In this document: positions 34,326 through 46,350 of the stretch, piece by piece
Layout: every line of letters starts with the position of its first letter
Position numbering within the stretch: the stretch's first letter is position 1
Assembly (NCBI GenBank): GCA_948099385.1
Contig: CANUEZ040000116.1
Coordinates: 12,215,001-12,279,000, forward strand
DNA: 64,000 nucleotides
Direction: 5' to 3'
Source of the DNA: Fasciola hepatica
Lineage: Eukaryota > Platyhelminthes > Trematoda > Plagiorchiida > Fasciolidae
Program-made: the position numbers and the translations under genes
Notes under the pieces: model-generated
What the model was told of the DNA's origin: nothing
What the model saw: the letters and a program-made list of their open reading frames with translations, nothing else
Databases searched by the model: none

Positions 34326-35539
34326 TGGATATGAAAAAGCAAGTGTATTTTCCAGTATATGGAAGGCAATTTTACCAGGAAATGTACGGAAGGGGCTCTT
34401 GGTGATCTGCCTTTCCGGTCATTAAAATCGTCTATATATACAGATAAAAAAGGAGGAATAAATAAACGCATGTAATTAATTAGTCATCTCGTCAGCTGCT
34501 TTTTCGATTGATCGGTAGGGCTGGGCAGGGGGACAGAACATAAAGGGATATGGTCAAATTAGTTGTCGTCGTCAATAGCCTTGATCAGTATCATAGTCAC
34601 GGATGATGTCATTGCTGTTTGGTCACGGAAGTTCAATTACTTGAGTCAGCTTCTTTTTTGAATGCAGTGGGTGTCGCATATTGGTTTCCCCTGTCACGAC
34701 TAGTGTCTCATATCTGACCAATTGAATGAGAATTTGTACGTAGTACCAAGCAACGTTGCCGGATCAACAGTCGTGTGACCCGATTCTAAGAGATGGACAA
34801 CGACAGAACTTGTTTCGGCTAGTCTTCCGCCATACTGAATAATTGTGCTCTTTGATCCGTTTGGATAGGAGTGTTTTGTTAGACCCATATAACTAGTGGA
34901 ACCAGTAAACTTCAAATGAATAATTATTGGAGGGATCAGAAAAATTAATGTATCCTCTTTCTGACATTTTATGAGGGGTGATGTCCAGAATGGCCATCTG
35001 AGCTTTGCAACGCTAAAGTGGCTTTGTACGTGGCACATAAGTCTCTATTTTTCGTCCCAGCTGTATTATCCCCTTTGTAATGAAACTCGAAGAATAGGGT
35101 TTTCCTTCCATTTGAGTTGTCACTTCCGGCTCCGGAACTTGGCCCTTTCGATATGAGAAAACTGAACAGAACTAGGAGTTTGGTAACGGGTGTTTGAGTG
35201 GGAGAGACGGTGTATGTGACCTCGATAAGACGAAAACATTTAAGTGGTTTGCAAATACAACGAAGGGGAACGGCTATTTACTCAGATTGCGATCAAATCC
35301 TTTGAGAGCAGCAGACGAGCGTTGATCTGTTCGAATTTGGCTCCTGTGCTAGAATATATATATCGGTCTACAGAATGGCGGGTCTCGATCAAGTAAAATA
35401 TGATTTCCACCGATGAATCATATAAAACATGCTAGCAGAGAATGAAAAATAGCGCTAAACTCTTCTTACCTCCTACATGCACTCAACAACCTTTGCTGAA
35501 AATGACCAAGTATAATTCGTCTGCCCTTTTTATTTTGTA

Positions 35540-36890
35540 CCCCAGTCATTCCGTGTGCTCTAATTAGCCAGCAGATGAGGCTTTAAAACCAAACCTCCTT
35601 AATCGCTGCCTAACACACACACAAAAATCTCTGACGGATGGAAAGTGACCTTCATTACACCCGTGCCCAAGAGGGTAACTAACAAGTTTCACCCAGCAGC
35701 ATGCACCCCCATTACCCTCAGGGTGTTTGAACGACTAATACTGCAGCGAATACCTCATCAGCTTAACGTGTCTGACTGTAGCCAATTCGCCAACCGTCGT
35801 CCATCTTCAACCCTCAGCACCCTCGCTTACCTCACGCATCCTGTGTTGTCAGCAGTGAGTCAGAAATGTATGGTGGTTAAGGTCCGTTTCTTTGACTATA
35901 GTGATGCATTCAGCTGTATAGACAGAATGAAACTACAGCAGATCTTGAAGGGTAGCAGAATTCAACCAAATGATGCACACTTGCTGTCCAATTACTTTTC
36001 TGGTCGACAACAGTTTACACAATTTTGTGGTAAAGAGTCCTCTTAGCTTCCGTCCACGCAAGGTGTCATAACAGAAGCAATCCTGTCTCCGTTTTTTGTT
36101 TTCAACATATATCCTCTCTGCGCCTGTCCAGGACGACTGCAAGCTGATAAAATATTTCAATAGTGTGATTCTTGATATGCCGTACCCTAATCAGTTTACA
36201 CAACCTCCTTTACAGTGCAGCATAACTGAGCCTGCCAATTGGTTCTTCATACACAACCTGCAAATGAATCCGATATATTGTTCTGTCTTCACAAAGTGAT
36301 CAGATATTCTAACATTTTGGAATCCATTCCCTTCTGGTTTATTATTGTTAGTGCATCAGGAGCAGTTCATCGGTGAAGTATCTCGGTATTATCACCAACT
36401 GTGGCCTTCCTTGGTCCGAACAGGACGCCGTGGTCTTTCTGCAGATATGATGGTTTTCGTTGTATGTTTCAGGAATCAAACTCTTTGATGCTTTACTTTA
36501 TCTCATTCAAAAATTTGTTTGCTCTCACATTCTACCTGACTAGCTCTATGCTTTTCCTGTAATGTTCCCTGAATGGCTTGTCACAGGCTTTGAGTTAATT
36601 GTCCTTTTCCCGAAGCACCTATCTAGATTTAATGATACACGTCGAAATCAGTTAACCCATTTTATAATTTGTCAACGCCAATTCATGTACAGCTTTCTCC
36701 TATGGGATATGGGCTGACGAATTGCCCCCTCTCTGCCTCGATCTCAGTAAGTGTATTTCTGCATTGTCTACACGAGTTCGCTACAAACACTTATAGGCTC
36801 GTACCAAGTCCTTCACAACACCATTTCTCACCCATTCCCTTGCTAACCTCAACTTTATCTTCTCAGACCTAAATTCACTGACATTATATT
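35540..36890 (+). mobile_element. CR1/jockey-like LINE remnant
   Basis: Plus-strand remnant. The open frame 35645-36046 has ITPVPKRVTNKFHP, TPITLRVFERLILQRIP, DCSQFANRRPSSTLSTLAYL and VRFFDYSDAFSCID (motif A). It is followed by LPSTQGVITEAILSPFF (motif B). The YADD position reads KYFNS, so the catalytic Asp pair is lost. Downstream pieces include SSVKYLGIITNCGLPWSEQ (about 36370), SHILPD (about 36525) and NTYRLVPS (about 36790). The tail resembles that of the 52-54 kb element, so they are one family. Confidence 0.82.
35645..36046 (+). pseudogene. Reverse transcriptase fingers/palm fragment of the 35.5-kb LINE
   Basis: The longest intact part of this element, 133 codons, covering the fingers and motif A. 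It ends at a TAG just after the conserved QFTQFCGKESS segment; the next motif continues in the same direction after that stop. Not functional alone. Confidence 0.8.
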
Positions 36891-38414
36891 TCACTCTTTG
36901 TATCATTTTGAAATCGAAAGTGATTATGTAGCTGCTCAATATTTCCCTCCAGTTGTGTAAATCATTCACTTGACTTGGCTGACTACTTTGGAACTGTTTT
37001 ACTGTAAGTCTGAAATATTGTGCTTTTCAGCTTCCATACTACAGGAGTAACGTGAACTTATGCCTTAGTTGTGTACGTTATGGTCCTGAGCACAAAGTGA
37101 TGCAAATTTCCGAATGTTTCTTATATGCTGTAAAAAATAAAACAGCAAGAAACTCACAAAAGCTATTTTGCTTATTCCAGCGAGTCAGATAAAACATAAC
37201 TAAGATCTTGGTGCTGATTGCACCAGTTCGGCAGCCCTTTCTCAAGGTTATTTATTTTCTCGGATTTAGTGAAATTTCGATGTAGGATTTTCGAACTCTT
37301 TGCTTATAAGTACCATCTCTCCCTTTATTCAGGGACATGCTTGCGAATAACGTGGCAACATGCTGTTGTACGGAGCAAGCTATTGGCAGCCATACTGGTA
37401 TTCGAATAAATAATTGCAGGATCCTGTTGGCACACTTACTGAGTCTTTGTGCTTTTGCAGATCGAACACGAGCAACCCCCACGGAAAACACTGATCCTTG
37501 TGATAGCAATTTTGGACGCTCTCTGACTTAAATTCATTACCAGTTAGAAGAATCTTTTACGCTGTACTTGACTTTCGGGATCTGTACACTGTTCAGGGAA
37601 GTTTAACGAAAACGTTTGCGCTAGACATGATAAAAGGGAATCTTTTCATTCAGTGTCCCGTCATGAAGATCGTCGGGGCTTATGTATCGTCGGTAATCGC
37701 TACATTCTGGTTGGCTGTAAACCCCACACTACCCACTTGTAGCATTTTTGGTACGTCCTTTCTAAAGACTCCAATACGTGCCCAACATTTTTTTTTACAT
37801 ATTACGTTTCCATAAGTCTTAAGAATGTAAAGTGGTTAGCTTCAACTCATGCTATGACAAATCCATCGGTGGCCATGCTCGCTCGCTGCCCCGATATCGT
37901 GATATCTAAATGATAAGTGATATTGCCACTATCTCTGCCGACCGGATTGAAACGCGAATGGGCTACTGCCGTCGGTTCCTTCATAAAAAATCTGATTTCA
38001 TTTCCTCATTGACACAGAATATTTAAACCGCTGACACAAACGGCAAGCACTGGATCTTCGTTATCTAATTCATAGGAACAGAAAGAATGCTCATAGCGAG
38101 CTACGGCGATATTCCGTTTCATTTCTCTGCAGTCTTGGATGTGAAACATGTTAGTTTACCGATGACATGCCAAACAGGAATATAGCAAAGAAGTGAACAG
38201 ATTTGAAGAACTTAGTAGTGCCTTCTTTGGAGGAAGATTGTTCTCGTCAACCTTTCGTTAGGGCACCACATTATTATCGGTAAATTTACTCTCCTCGATT
38301 GAACTGTTGCTTTTTCGGGAATCGATTTTGCCTAACTTGTAAGGCTTCAGAATCTTCCTGTCGATTTTAGAAGAATATGACTTTTGTTCCTCATATTTCT
38401 CGCTTAACGCATTC

Positions 38415-38570
38415 TAAGCTATGGTTAAACGGCTAACAGAATAGGTTTCTGATGCTTTTGTTCCAGGTTCGAGTCCTCCTCTGCCCCATTGTCAATTAAT
38501 TCCCCATTGGCATCCTTTAATTGGCTGCGTACTGCCATTATATAGTGAAAACAAATAAAATAAAATAAGA
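38415..38570 (+). repeat. tRNA-derived SINE with A-rich tail
   Basis: GCTATGGTTAAACGGCTAAC (A-box region), B box CAGGTTCGAGTCC (38464-38476), then a body ending gtactgcc...atagtgaaaa and an A-rich tail (38548-38570). Body and tail match 45388-45560. Confidence 0.62.
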
Positions 38571-38969
38571 TGATTATTCCGTTCAGGCATTTTATCAGAT
38601 GGGTGGTTTTGATCCTACCAGCTTGGTGAGGAAGGTGCATTGTTTAGAGCAAATTTTTCTCTTATTCCCTGACAGTACAGCGGAATTTAACGGATCAGTT
38701 TTGTGCCTTATCTGGGTTGGAATTGTGAGCCAAGCACACATATAAACAGAGTAACCGCCATAGATGGCGGAGATAGAATACTTTATTGTTCCCAGACTAC
38801 TGATGGACACGAGTGAACTACAAATGACATGCCCCAGTCGTCAGTCCGAATTCACCCTGAGCTATTCACGGATACCGTTGACAATTGAATGAATGCTGTT
38901 CTCTGTATTTCTCTCGCAATCATGAGAAACGTGTATCCTGAGCAGCCAGCTGCACTCCTGATACACGCG

Positions 38970-39120
38970 TTAGATCATTGTAAGCGAAAAACCTACGGCG
39001 TGTACAAGTATGAAGATGAATGGACATAGATATGAGTACCTGATGATCAGCCATAATCCGAAAACCGGCCACTTGTTTACGAGAAGCTTTATCCCTCCAT
39101 CTACGTACTTCTTAAAACCT
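38970..39120 (+). repeat. Diverged hammerhead-repeat copy
   Basis: Plus-strand copy aligning from cggcgtgtacaagtatgaag through gagtaccTGATGA to the region after GAAAACCGGCC. CTGATGA and GAAA are kept, but stem II (tcagccataatcc) does not pair well and the cleavage triplet is GCC instead of GUC. Likely inactive. Sequence about 90 bp upstream (38870-38910) resembles the left flank of the big array at 6240-6275. Confidence 0.65.
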
Positions 39121-41567
39121 ATCCTATTTTTCCTCTGTCAGTCTTTTTATTTACTTTCCTTTTACTATGTAATAATGGTATTGCATATCATGGAAGGGGT
39201 CATGGTTAATTATAATTGCTGCCAATTGAGGAGAGTGACTAGTGGCTGAAGCTGGACTCAGACAGGGGACACAAAGCGGCCAGAAGCTCACCACAGTGAC
39301 AGTCTTACCACGTCCTTCTGTCTCTTCTGTGATTTCTAGGACACAGAACTCGATCTAGCAAGTTGTAGATGCACATTTACAATTTTATTCTTTTCCCTTT
39401 ATTTCTCAAGCATGAAATACTCATTGGATCGCCTCAATAATGGCCAATGACCACATTCGAAATTAAATAAACGAAGGAGGTACGGACGAAACACAATAAC
39501 GTAGACGATTATTTATCAGGATAATCCAGAATCCAATCAAATTACCCTAACCGTCAAATGGCCAAATGGGGTTTGGACTGAAAAAGGGCACCATTTTGCC
39601 TCATTTAACAGGAATTTTGCAAACAGTAAAATAATGCTTGGTGCATTATACATAGATCTGGGGATTCCTCGATATCATCACAAATCCACTTCGCTCCATA
39701 ATGGGACCGACGGAGTAGACAGAATTATCACTGAAAAAGTTGATGTTCACCGTCGGTCTACCTTAATGAAACGATTTATCACGCTGAGTTAAGTCTTTTG
39801 GCACAACAAAGAACCACTTGCCAACCCACCCAAATCAACCGTGCTTTCTGCCATAACCTAGTAGGCCAACGCGAAACAGTATTGGTATAGTCTAATTTCT
39901 GTCATTCACATTGGTTTATAGATTACAGGCATTGAAATAGAAAATCTCCGAAACACCAAATCACGCACTTCCTGTTCGGAAGGAGTTGTCGGATCGAGCA
40001 CCATGCAAATACAATGAATAATGCCCAAGAATTTCCTGAGACCAGTGATCTTTTGGAAATCAACAAACCCATCTCCAGAAGATCCCATTTACTAAGTACA
40101 GTGCTTGAAGTGGAAAGTAAGTTTTTTAAGGTGACGTCACCAGTCTAAATTCCAAATTCTGAAGTCAGAGATTTGAACTTTATAGCAGTCAAATGACTAA
40201 CATCTCTGAGTGTATCGAGTCCGAGGTAAGCGTTCTTACTGCTGCCCAGACGGATCGACCTCAGCTTGTAGAAACCATCAGAATCTTACCCCACATCGGA
40301 GAATCTGAAAAAGGATTCTTTGAGCGGATTGGACAAAATATCCCATTAAATGCTATGGTTAATTAATATAACGTAATGTCTTCAAGTCCTGTATCAGGGT
40401 TTGCTCCCTATCCAAGCGATTTAGGCCAGATTAATGTTTCCGTTCCTTTTTTCAACTATGAACCGCACTCTTCAGTGTTTAGACTTTGGCTGCTAACTCG
40501 CATTACCTTATCGTGGAGAGCAGAACAAATACAGGCGCACAGAGCAAACGAACAGAAAGAAAAGTTATAAGTGATAATCCCGAAGACGAAGAAAAGGCTC
40601 GAATGCACCCACATAACTGACCAAAACACCCACCGATATTACGCGATATTTCTAACCTGCAAGTGGGCAGGTTCCTTGGATCCAAATTTGGAAGTCTAAC
40701 TGGTTCTGCAGGGCTAAATTCATTGATGAACCCTTCTCCAACTTTCTATCCTGTCAAGGACTGATAGATTTGACCTACCCGTCAACTTCTAGCTGTCTTG
40801 GAAAACAATTTACCGAGGATATCTACCTGTGGGCACCAACCGTTTTCACCAGTATAGATTAGGCGTTTATTCCAATGACTGACCGTTGGTTTTTAATACT
40901 CTACATCTAACCTAGTTGAGTATTACAGCGTGGACACTGGTGCTCAAAAGCCAACCTTTTTCGCGTTTCATCTATCCGTAACGGCGGTGTTTTGAGCCAT
41001 CTACGAAGATTTTCCTGACGGCCTTAGTGAATAATCAACCTTTAATTCACAGTTCAGTGTCACGCCAGCTCCGTAATGGTTCAAATTACCACCATTCATG
41101 GTTTAGATCAAGCTGGTCTCCAAATAAATTGGAAGAATTTTGCTGTTAATCTTGTGAAAATCCGTGATGATTATCTAGACTAGGACTATGCTCAAAGCTA
41201 AATTACGCTTGCATGTACCCTCTTGAATCCTTATATGATTCTCTATTCGGGCTTTAAGGGTCCCAGTTGACCGTTGTTTATATTGGTAATTACGTGGGGT
41301 CTTTTTCAACACGCTCTCATATGAGAATACTATAAAAAATGTTAAGAATTTTTTCTTCTGCTGAGTAAAGTAATATTTATGATGTTGGCCGGTACAGCTA
41401 AATGGTGTGTGGTGGAGTTTGATGGAATATAAAATGCGAACCCGGAAGCGGACGTTTCACTAGGTTTCTCACCAGTACCTTATGTAGGCATATTTAATTT
41501 GAAGGATAGAGGATGATGAAAGTTGCAACTAATTTTACTAATGCTTATTGGCTTCTCAGGTAGGTAA

Positions 41568-41640
41568 GGCCGTTGCTCAGTGGTTAACACAACATAGTGC
41601 ATCAGTTCTAAGAGAATCTGGTTTTACCCAGTATTATTAT
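41568..41640 (+). repeat. tRNA-derived SINE head
   Basis: A box TTGCTCAGTGGTTAAC (41573-41588) and B box TCTGGTTTTACCC (41617-41629), which has lost the GTTCGA core. Confidence 0.4.
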
Positions 41641-42648
41641 CATAATAGCACAGTGAGGTATAAGTACAGTTAATAAAATTACTAATATGATGAAGACTGT
41701 CTTGTCAAGAGCTCATGAATTCGTTCCTAAATGAAATCGAAAAGAGGGAATATCTGAACGGAAATTGAATAATTATCGGCCGTATCTGTCGACAACATCT
41801 TCAAATCCTACCCAGATGATCAGTGCAAATTCCAGAAGGAACTCAAAAGACAATACTTTCAGATCGTCCTAATATTTCTGCCTAATCAGTGACCGTTCTT
41901 GCAATGCTGTCCACTGTTTGTACGATGGTCTTCTATCGAAGAGTACCTGACCCTGAATAGTAGCTAAAAATTAGTCGAATAAACCAATGGAAAATGGGTG
42001 AAGATGTAATATGGATGCTGCTTGACGCCGATATGAAACAGAATAAAATTATCAAGTCTTGAGCCAACCAGTTACTTGGTAGTCACTCACAAACTAACAA
42101 GTTGCCCGAGATCAGCGACTCAAATTGGGAGAAAACCGTACTAATTCGCTCTCATTACCATTCGTTTTGTTACTCAGTAATATTTCCTCTTATCCAGTGA
42201 CTGATTCAACCCGATCGAAATGCTTGTCGACCAAGCACCAGTTCGGTGATAATCTCTAACTAAAGAAGTCCAAAAGACTGCTGTGGCTTTGGTGTTTTAA
42301 ATTCCTTACTAGCAAAGGCTCTGTCAACTGCTCGAAATAACGTCTCTTAATTCAAGTGCACTAGATATTCGGGCTGTGGCTGTGAAGCTCAGAGTCAAAA
42401 CCACGTGGGGAAAATTGAAAACTCTGACGTCTGCCTGAGCAGAAGCTTGAAATCGGAGCATTTTGGATGAGGAGTCCGTTCTCACAGCAAGGTAAAACAA
42501 AACTAAACCAGGTTTCACATCTAAATAACTATTTTACCTCGCAAAAGCCGAGGAGTTGGTTAATGTCACCCTTTCCTTAACTATTATTTTTATTCTGAGG
42601 AACACCCTGGTTGGTTTATTCCATGTATGGTTCGACCGACTGGGAAAT

Positions 42649-42650
<2 letters not shown>

Positions 42651-42693
<43 letters not shown>
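42651..42693. repeat. (GT)n microsatellite
   Basis: An uninterrupted run of about 21 GT repeats. Confidence 0.97.
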
Positions 42694-42694
<1 letters not shown>

Positions 42695-42999
42695 TCTACT
42701 GGTTCTACGAAAGGAAAGCATCTAAAAGTACCATTCGAATTTCATTTTGGTTGAAATCAACTTCCTTTGTACCGTAAAATGTAGTGAGCTGTTTGTCTTC
42801 GTGAGACGCGTATTCGAAAACTAGAATCTTGCAAGAAGCACAGGACAAAAAGTAACAACATAGGAGAAAACGCCACACTGGATAAGTTTGCATGTGACAT
42901 GCTCATGGATCATATTTATCAGCGAAGGTAACAGCGACGGGATTTAGTACAGATAAAGACCATAGAAATTTTACTCTGTGTATATGAGCAGTAAGAGAT

Positions 43000-43190
43000 T
43001 AGATTCGTATAATATGATTCATCATGCAGTTTCAAAGCTCAAATGGTCTTTGAAACTGCATGGAAGCACAGTACTGCTGTTTTATCCGTGTTGGGAATCA
43101 TCAGCAGTGCCCATCCACCTAGCCCCCACGGGGATTCGAACCCCGACGGTGCTTGAGGGGTTTTCAATGGTAAGCTGAGCATTGAAACTG
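43000..43190 (-). repeat. tRNA-derived SINE copy with flanking inverted repeats
   Basis: Minus strand: B box GGGGTTCGAATCCCC (43130-43144). The tail gaatcatattatacgaatct matches the 1060-1215 copy. Inverted repeats at 43014-43035 and 43182-43203 enclose it. Confidence 0.55.
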
Positions 43191-43203
43191 CATGACGAAT
43201 CAT
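43014..43203. repeat. Nested inverted repeats
   Basis: Outer arms 43014-43035 and 43182-43203 match as inverted copies with one mismatch in 22. An inner perfect 14-bp hairpin (ATGCAGTTTCAAAG) uses 43024-43037 and 43048-43061. Confidence 0.8.
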
Positions 43204-44639
43204 TTCATAAATTTTACTCCTTTCTATCTGTCTATCTTAATAATTCGCTCAAAGTTATTGTGCTAAATTGGCTAAAGTGAATCACTCTGTTGATGTACAG
43301 GGTCGTCTCGTCCGATCGGTTTAATCACTGGGGTCTGGCCCAGAGGTGTTGAGACTTGACTATTATCTACGGCGTAGGCGATAGGAATCCGATCAAAGAA
43401 CCTGCAACTATGTGGGCAGAAACAGTTCGTAAGCTCACTGATCCTCCTGTGGCATCATGTTCCAATTAATCCCTTTTAACGTGCCGATTGGAACTCCATT
43501 TCAGCAGATAACTACACGGTCAGTATGTGAACGTTCAGAACATCAATCCTCACTCAAGTCTATTCCCATTTAAACATTTTATCTCCTTAAAAAAAGTCGG
43601 TATTGCTGTCTCCCTCTATTCTTCTCTGAGCTATATAAAGTATTGTAATTGTTTAGAAATGAAACATCGAAACCAAGTTTGTTCACCAAATTGTTGTTCT
43701 TCTGAGGAACCCGTCGGGATTGGACTGTTAATGTGAATGTCAGCTGTACAGTTTAGATTGATTGGGTGGATTGAAACCACTTGTTCAGATGCTATTCTTT
43801 TCAGCACTCGGGTTTTGAATTCCGATAGGAGAAAAGTAAAGAAACCAAATCACTCAAATAGATTTTATTCTTCAATCAAGACTAAAAGATAATTTGGAAA
43901 CTGATATCAGGGAAAGTTCAGTTAATCTAATGGAAAAAGCTTTGTCAAAAGTACACATCTGGGACATTTACTGAGCGAAGTGCGTGGAAGAAATATCACC
44001 AAAAGTAATAAAGGGGACAGTTAAAGAATTTATTTCACAAAACGAAGCTTAGAAGAGAAATAGTTCATGATCACGCGCGAAGTGTATAGATTGATCTTCA
44101 TCTTCAGCATCTTTTCATCAAGGTGTTCAGGAAAACTAATAAGCCGACACTAGTCGAATGTCAGGCGTTTTGATTCCACAACTGTTTGGTGACCAGGCGG
44201 AAACCACTTGGTTCAACAGCAAGTCAACTAAGGTCCCTCCATGGAATTATCACTGCTTCACTATAGACTACCTATTCACAGCTGAGCTCGCTATCTTTGT
44301 CAACCCGAGTCCCTTTGTTTGTACTTATATCTTTTTTGCATTCTTGACCCCTCTAGCAATGGCTTTTTCCGTATGAGTGGCTTTTAAAGCGGCTGAATTA
44401 CTTTGATAAAGCCGAGCAGTGATGATGAGTGTATCGAAAAAATCTACTAAACACTTTGCATTCATGCACTATAAGGGTTCCGCTGAATACGGCAGAAGCC
44501 CACTGTGTTGTCAGGTAGAGAACAAGTAATCATGGTCGTGAGACTTGGAGAGGCTGGGACCCTCGACGAGTCAAGAGCTGTAACTATTTGGGCGGTGGAG
44601 ACAGCCAAGGCAGCATAATTTCCTTTTCCTTAAACTTGA

Positions 44640-44715
44640 TCGATGGTGCTGGGGTTTGAACCTAAATCCCTAGACTTGATTATCAGATGATGTGAAGTGT
44701 GCTGGACTATTCAAA
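44640..44715 (-). repeat. tRNA-derived SINE remnant
   Basis: Minus strand: B box AGGTTCAAACCCC (44651-44663), with an A-box region too decayed to define. Confidence 0.35.
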
Positions 44716-45387
44716 CAAGTGTCTACGTAGAGAAAAATGTGATGACCGTAAACAACTGGAAGAACATACCAACTTATGAGCGATTTCAGTAGGAAGGGCA
44801 CTCCAATGACAGGAATATAGTTCACGATCTAAAGGCAATGTTATACTCAAGCTGCACGACTATATGACCTACCGAAACTTCACAAAGCAGGAGAGCTACT
44901 GCTCCGATCGATATTACCCATTAAAAATTAACCGCAGAATCAATTGAGGAAATTACTAGTGAAGGTGCATCAGCTTATTCGCGGGAAGTTTTCCAGAAGT
45001 AGCAAAGAGGACAGTTTAAAGACTATTTTGATCTTGAAACGGATCAATGTGAAAAGGAAACATAACCTTGTTCTATGTTCAGTCACCATTTGCGAACGTT
45101 TCTATGCGAGAAGTCAGTCGTGTCATTTTCGATCAGATTCCGCAGATCCACTTGAAACAAGACCACTAGTTCTAGCCTGGGAAAGACGATCTGCATTATG
45201 CGCAACAAATCCAAAATTCTCTTCCCACTGACAAGAATACAGACAAAACGATGATTTCGAAATAAGAAACCCAGTGGGTCTCATCCGGGTAGCTTTACTA
45301 ATTATGACTTATCTTGAGGAAGAAATAGATGACGTACTACAGCATCAAGAAAATTACACAAGGCATATCGAAAATATCCTAATTATC

Positions 45388-45560
45388 CGGCCGGCGGTGG
45401 TCAAACATTCAACGCAGCAGGCTTTTGACTTTTCTGTCCCCGGGGTTCGAATCCTCGCGAGGCCACCCATCACTTCTCCAGTTGGCAGCCTCAGCGTTGC
45501 TCACGACCCCCTTCCTGAAATAGTGTACTGCCCCCTGTAATGAAAAATAAATAAATTAGT
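45388..45560 (+). repeat. tRNA-derived SINE with A-rich tail
   Basis: TGGTCAAACATTCAACGC (A-box region), perfect B box GGGGTTCGAATCC (45442-45454), and a 3' body ending gtactgcc followed by aatgaaaaataaataaat (45539-45556). Same family as 38415-38570. Confidence 0.62.
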
Positions 45561-46244
45561 CGATAAACAAAATTCAGTTAAAAGGTTTGAAGAAACAACG
45601 TGAATTATATTTGAGTCGAACAGTCTGCATCCAAATTTATTTCACAATAGAAACCTAGAAGTGACCAGGCGGGATGATGAACCAACAGCCAGACTAATAC
45701 TATGACTTCGAGAGCCTTGTATCCTTAGAATGTGGACGTGGTCTGGTCCGAACATTCGTTAACAGCGCACGGTGGATATGTACAAAAGACGAGATCAGCT
45801 ACGAATCATAAAGGACACTGACTGTGAACAGTGGAACTGACAACAAGGACACGGAAAACTAACTCTTTTTCAGTAGATTCATTTCCTGGTTATTGCAGTT
45901 CTACGCGTACCCCTTGAATGAGACGCAAGATGTAAGAAGTACAAATACTGAGATTTGTTGAGCCAGTTACCATGATTCGGCGGAAACCTTCACTAGGCCA
46001 ACAGATAGGACTGTTTGCAAACTTGTCTATTACGTGCTTACCTAAATGAAATCTACGTGATAACACGGGTTTCCCTCGGGTGCCTATTAGTAGTTCCTCG
46101 ACTTGTACGATGTTGAGAAGTGATGGAGATAAATTTACACCTTTGTTTTATTGACTGTCCCTTGGATTCCACCTTTCACGCACAGACCTCAGTCCATCTA
46201 ACCAATCTACACTCAGAAGCACCTGACTCAAGTTTCAAGGTTAG

Positions 46245-46350
46245 AGCGATTCAGTGGTGCATATCGTCTGCCACACCCAGGGTTTTGAACCCGGGCTTTA
46301 TCACCTCGAAGGCGTGTGTGTTACCTTTGCACCACCCCATTCCTGTGTTG
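46245..46350 (-). repeat. tRNA-derived SINE head
   Basis: Minus strand: A box GTGGTGCAAAGGTAAC (46320-46335) and perfect B box GGGTTCAAAACCC (46280-46292). Acceptor stems do not pair, so it is not a tRNA gene. Confidence 0.55.

Larger units (their letters stand above)
30426..35539. other. Intergenic with SINE heads and an unrecognised 169-codon frame
   Basis: The frame 31065-31574 (minus) is the longest non-repeat open frame in the window, but it has no recognisable domain, signal peptide or membrane segment. GC is raised at about 31210-31480. It could be a chance frame or part of a transcript. Confidence 0.45.
36891..42650. other. Intergenic apart from SINEs and one hammerhead-repeat copy
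   Basis: No host gene motif was found. Short frames only (under 86 codons). Confidence 0.5.

Noticed and set aside
46250..46350. Functional tRNA gene (also considered at 19.6, 21.3, 34.1, 43.1 and 45.4 kb)
   Set aside because: A and B boxes are present, but acceptor and anticodon stems do not pair as in a working tRNA. The SINE interpretation fits better.
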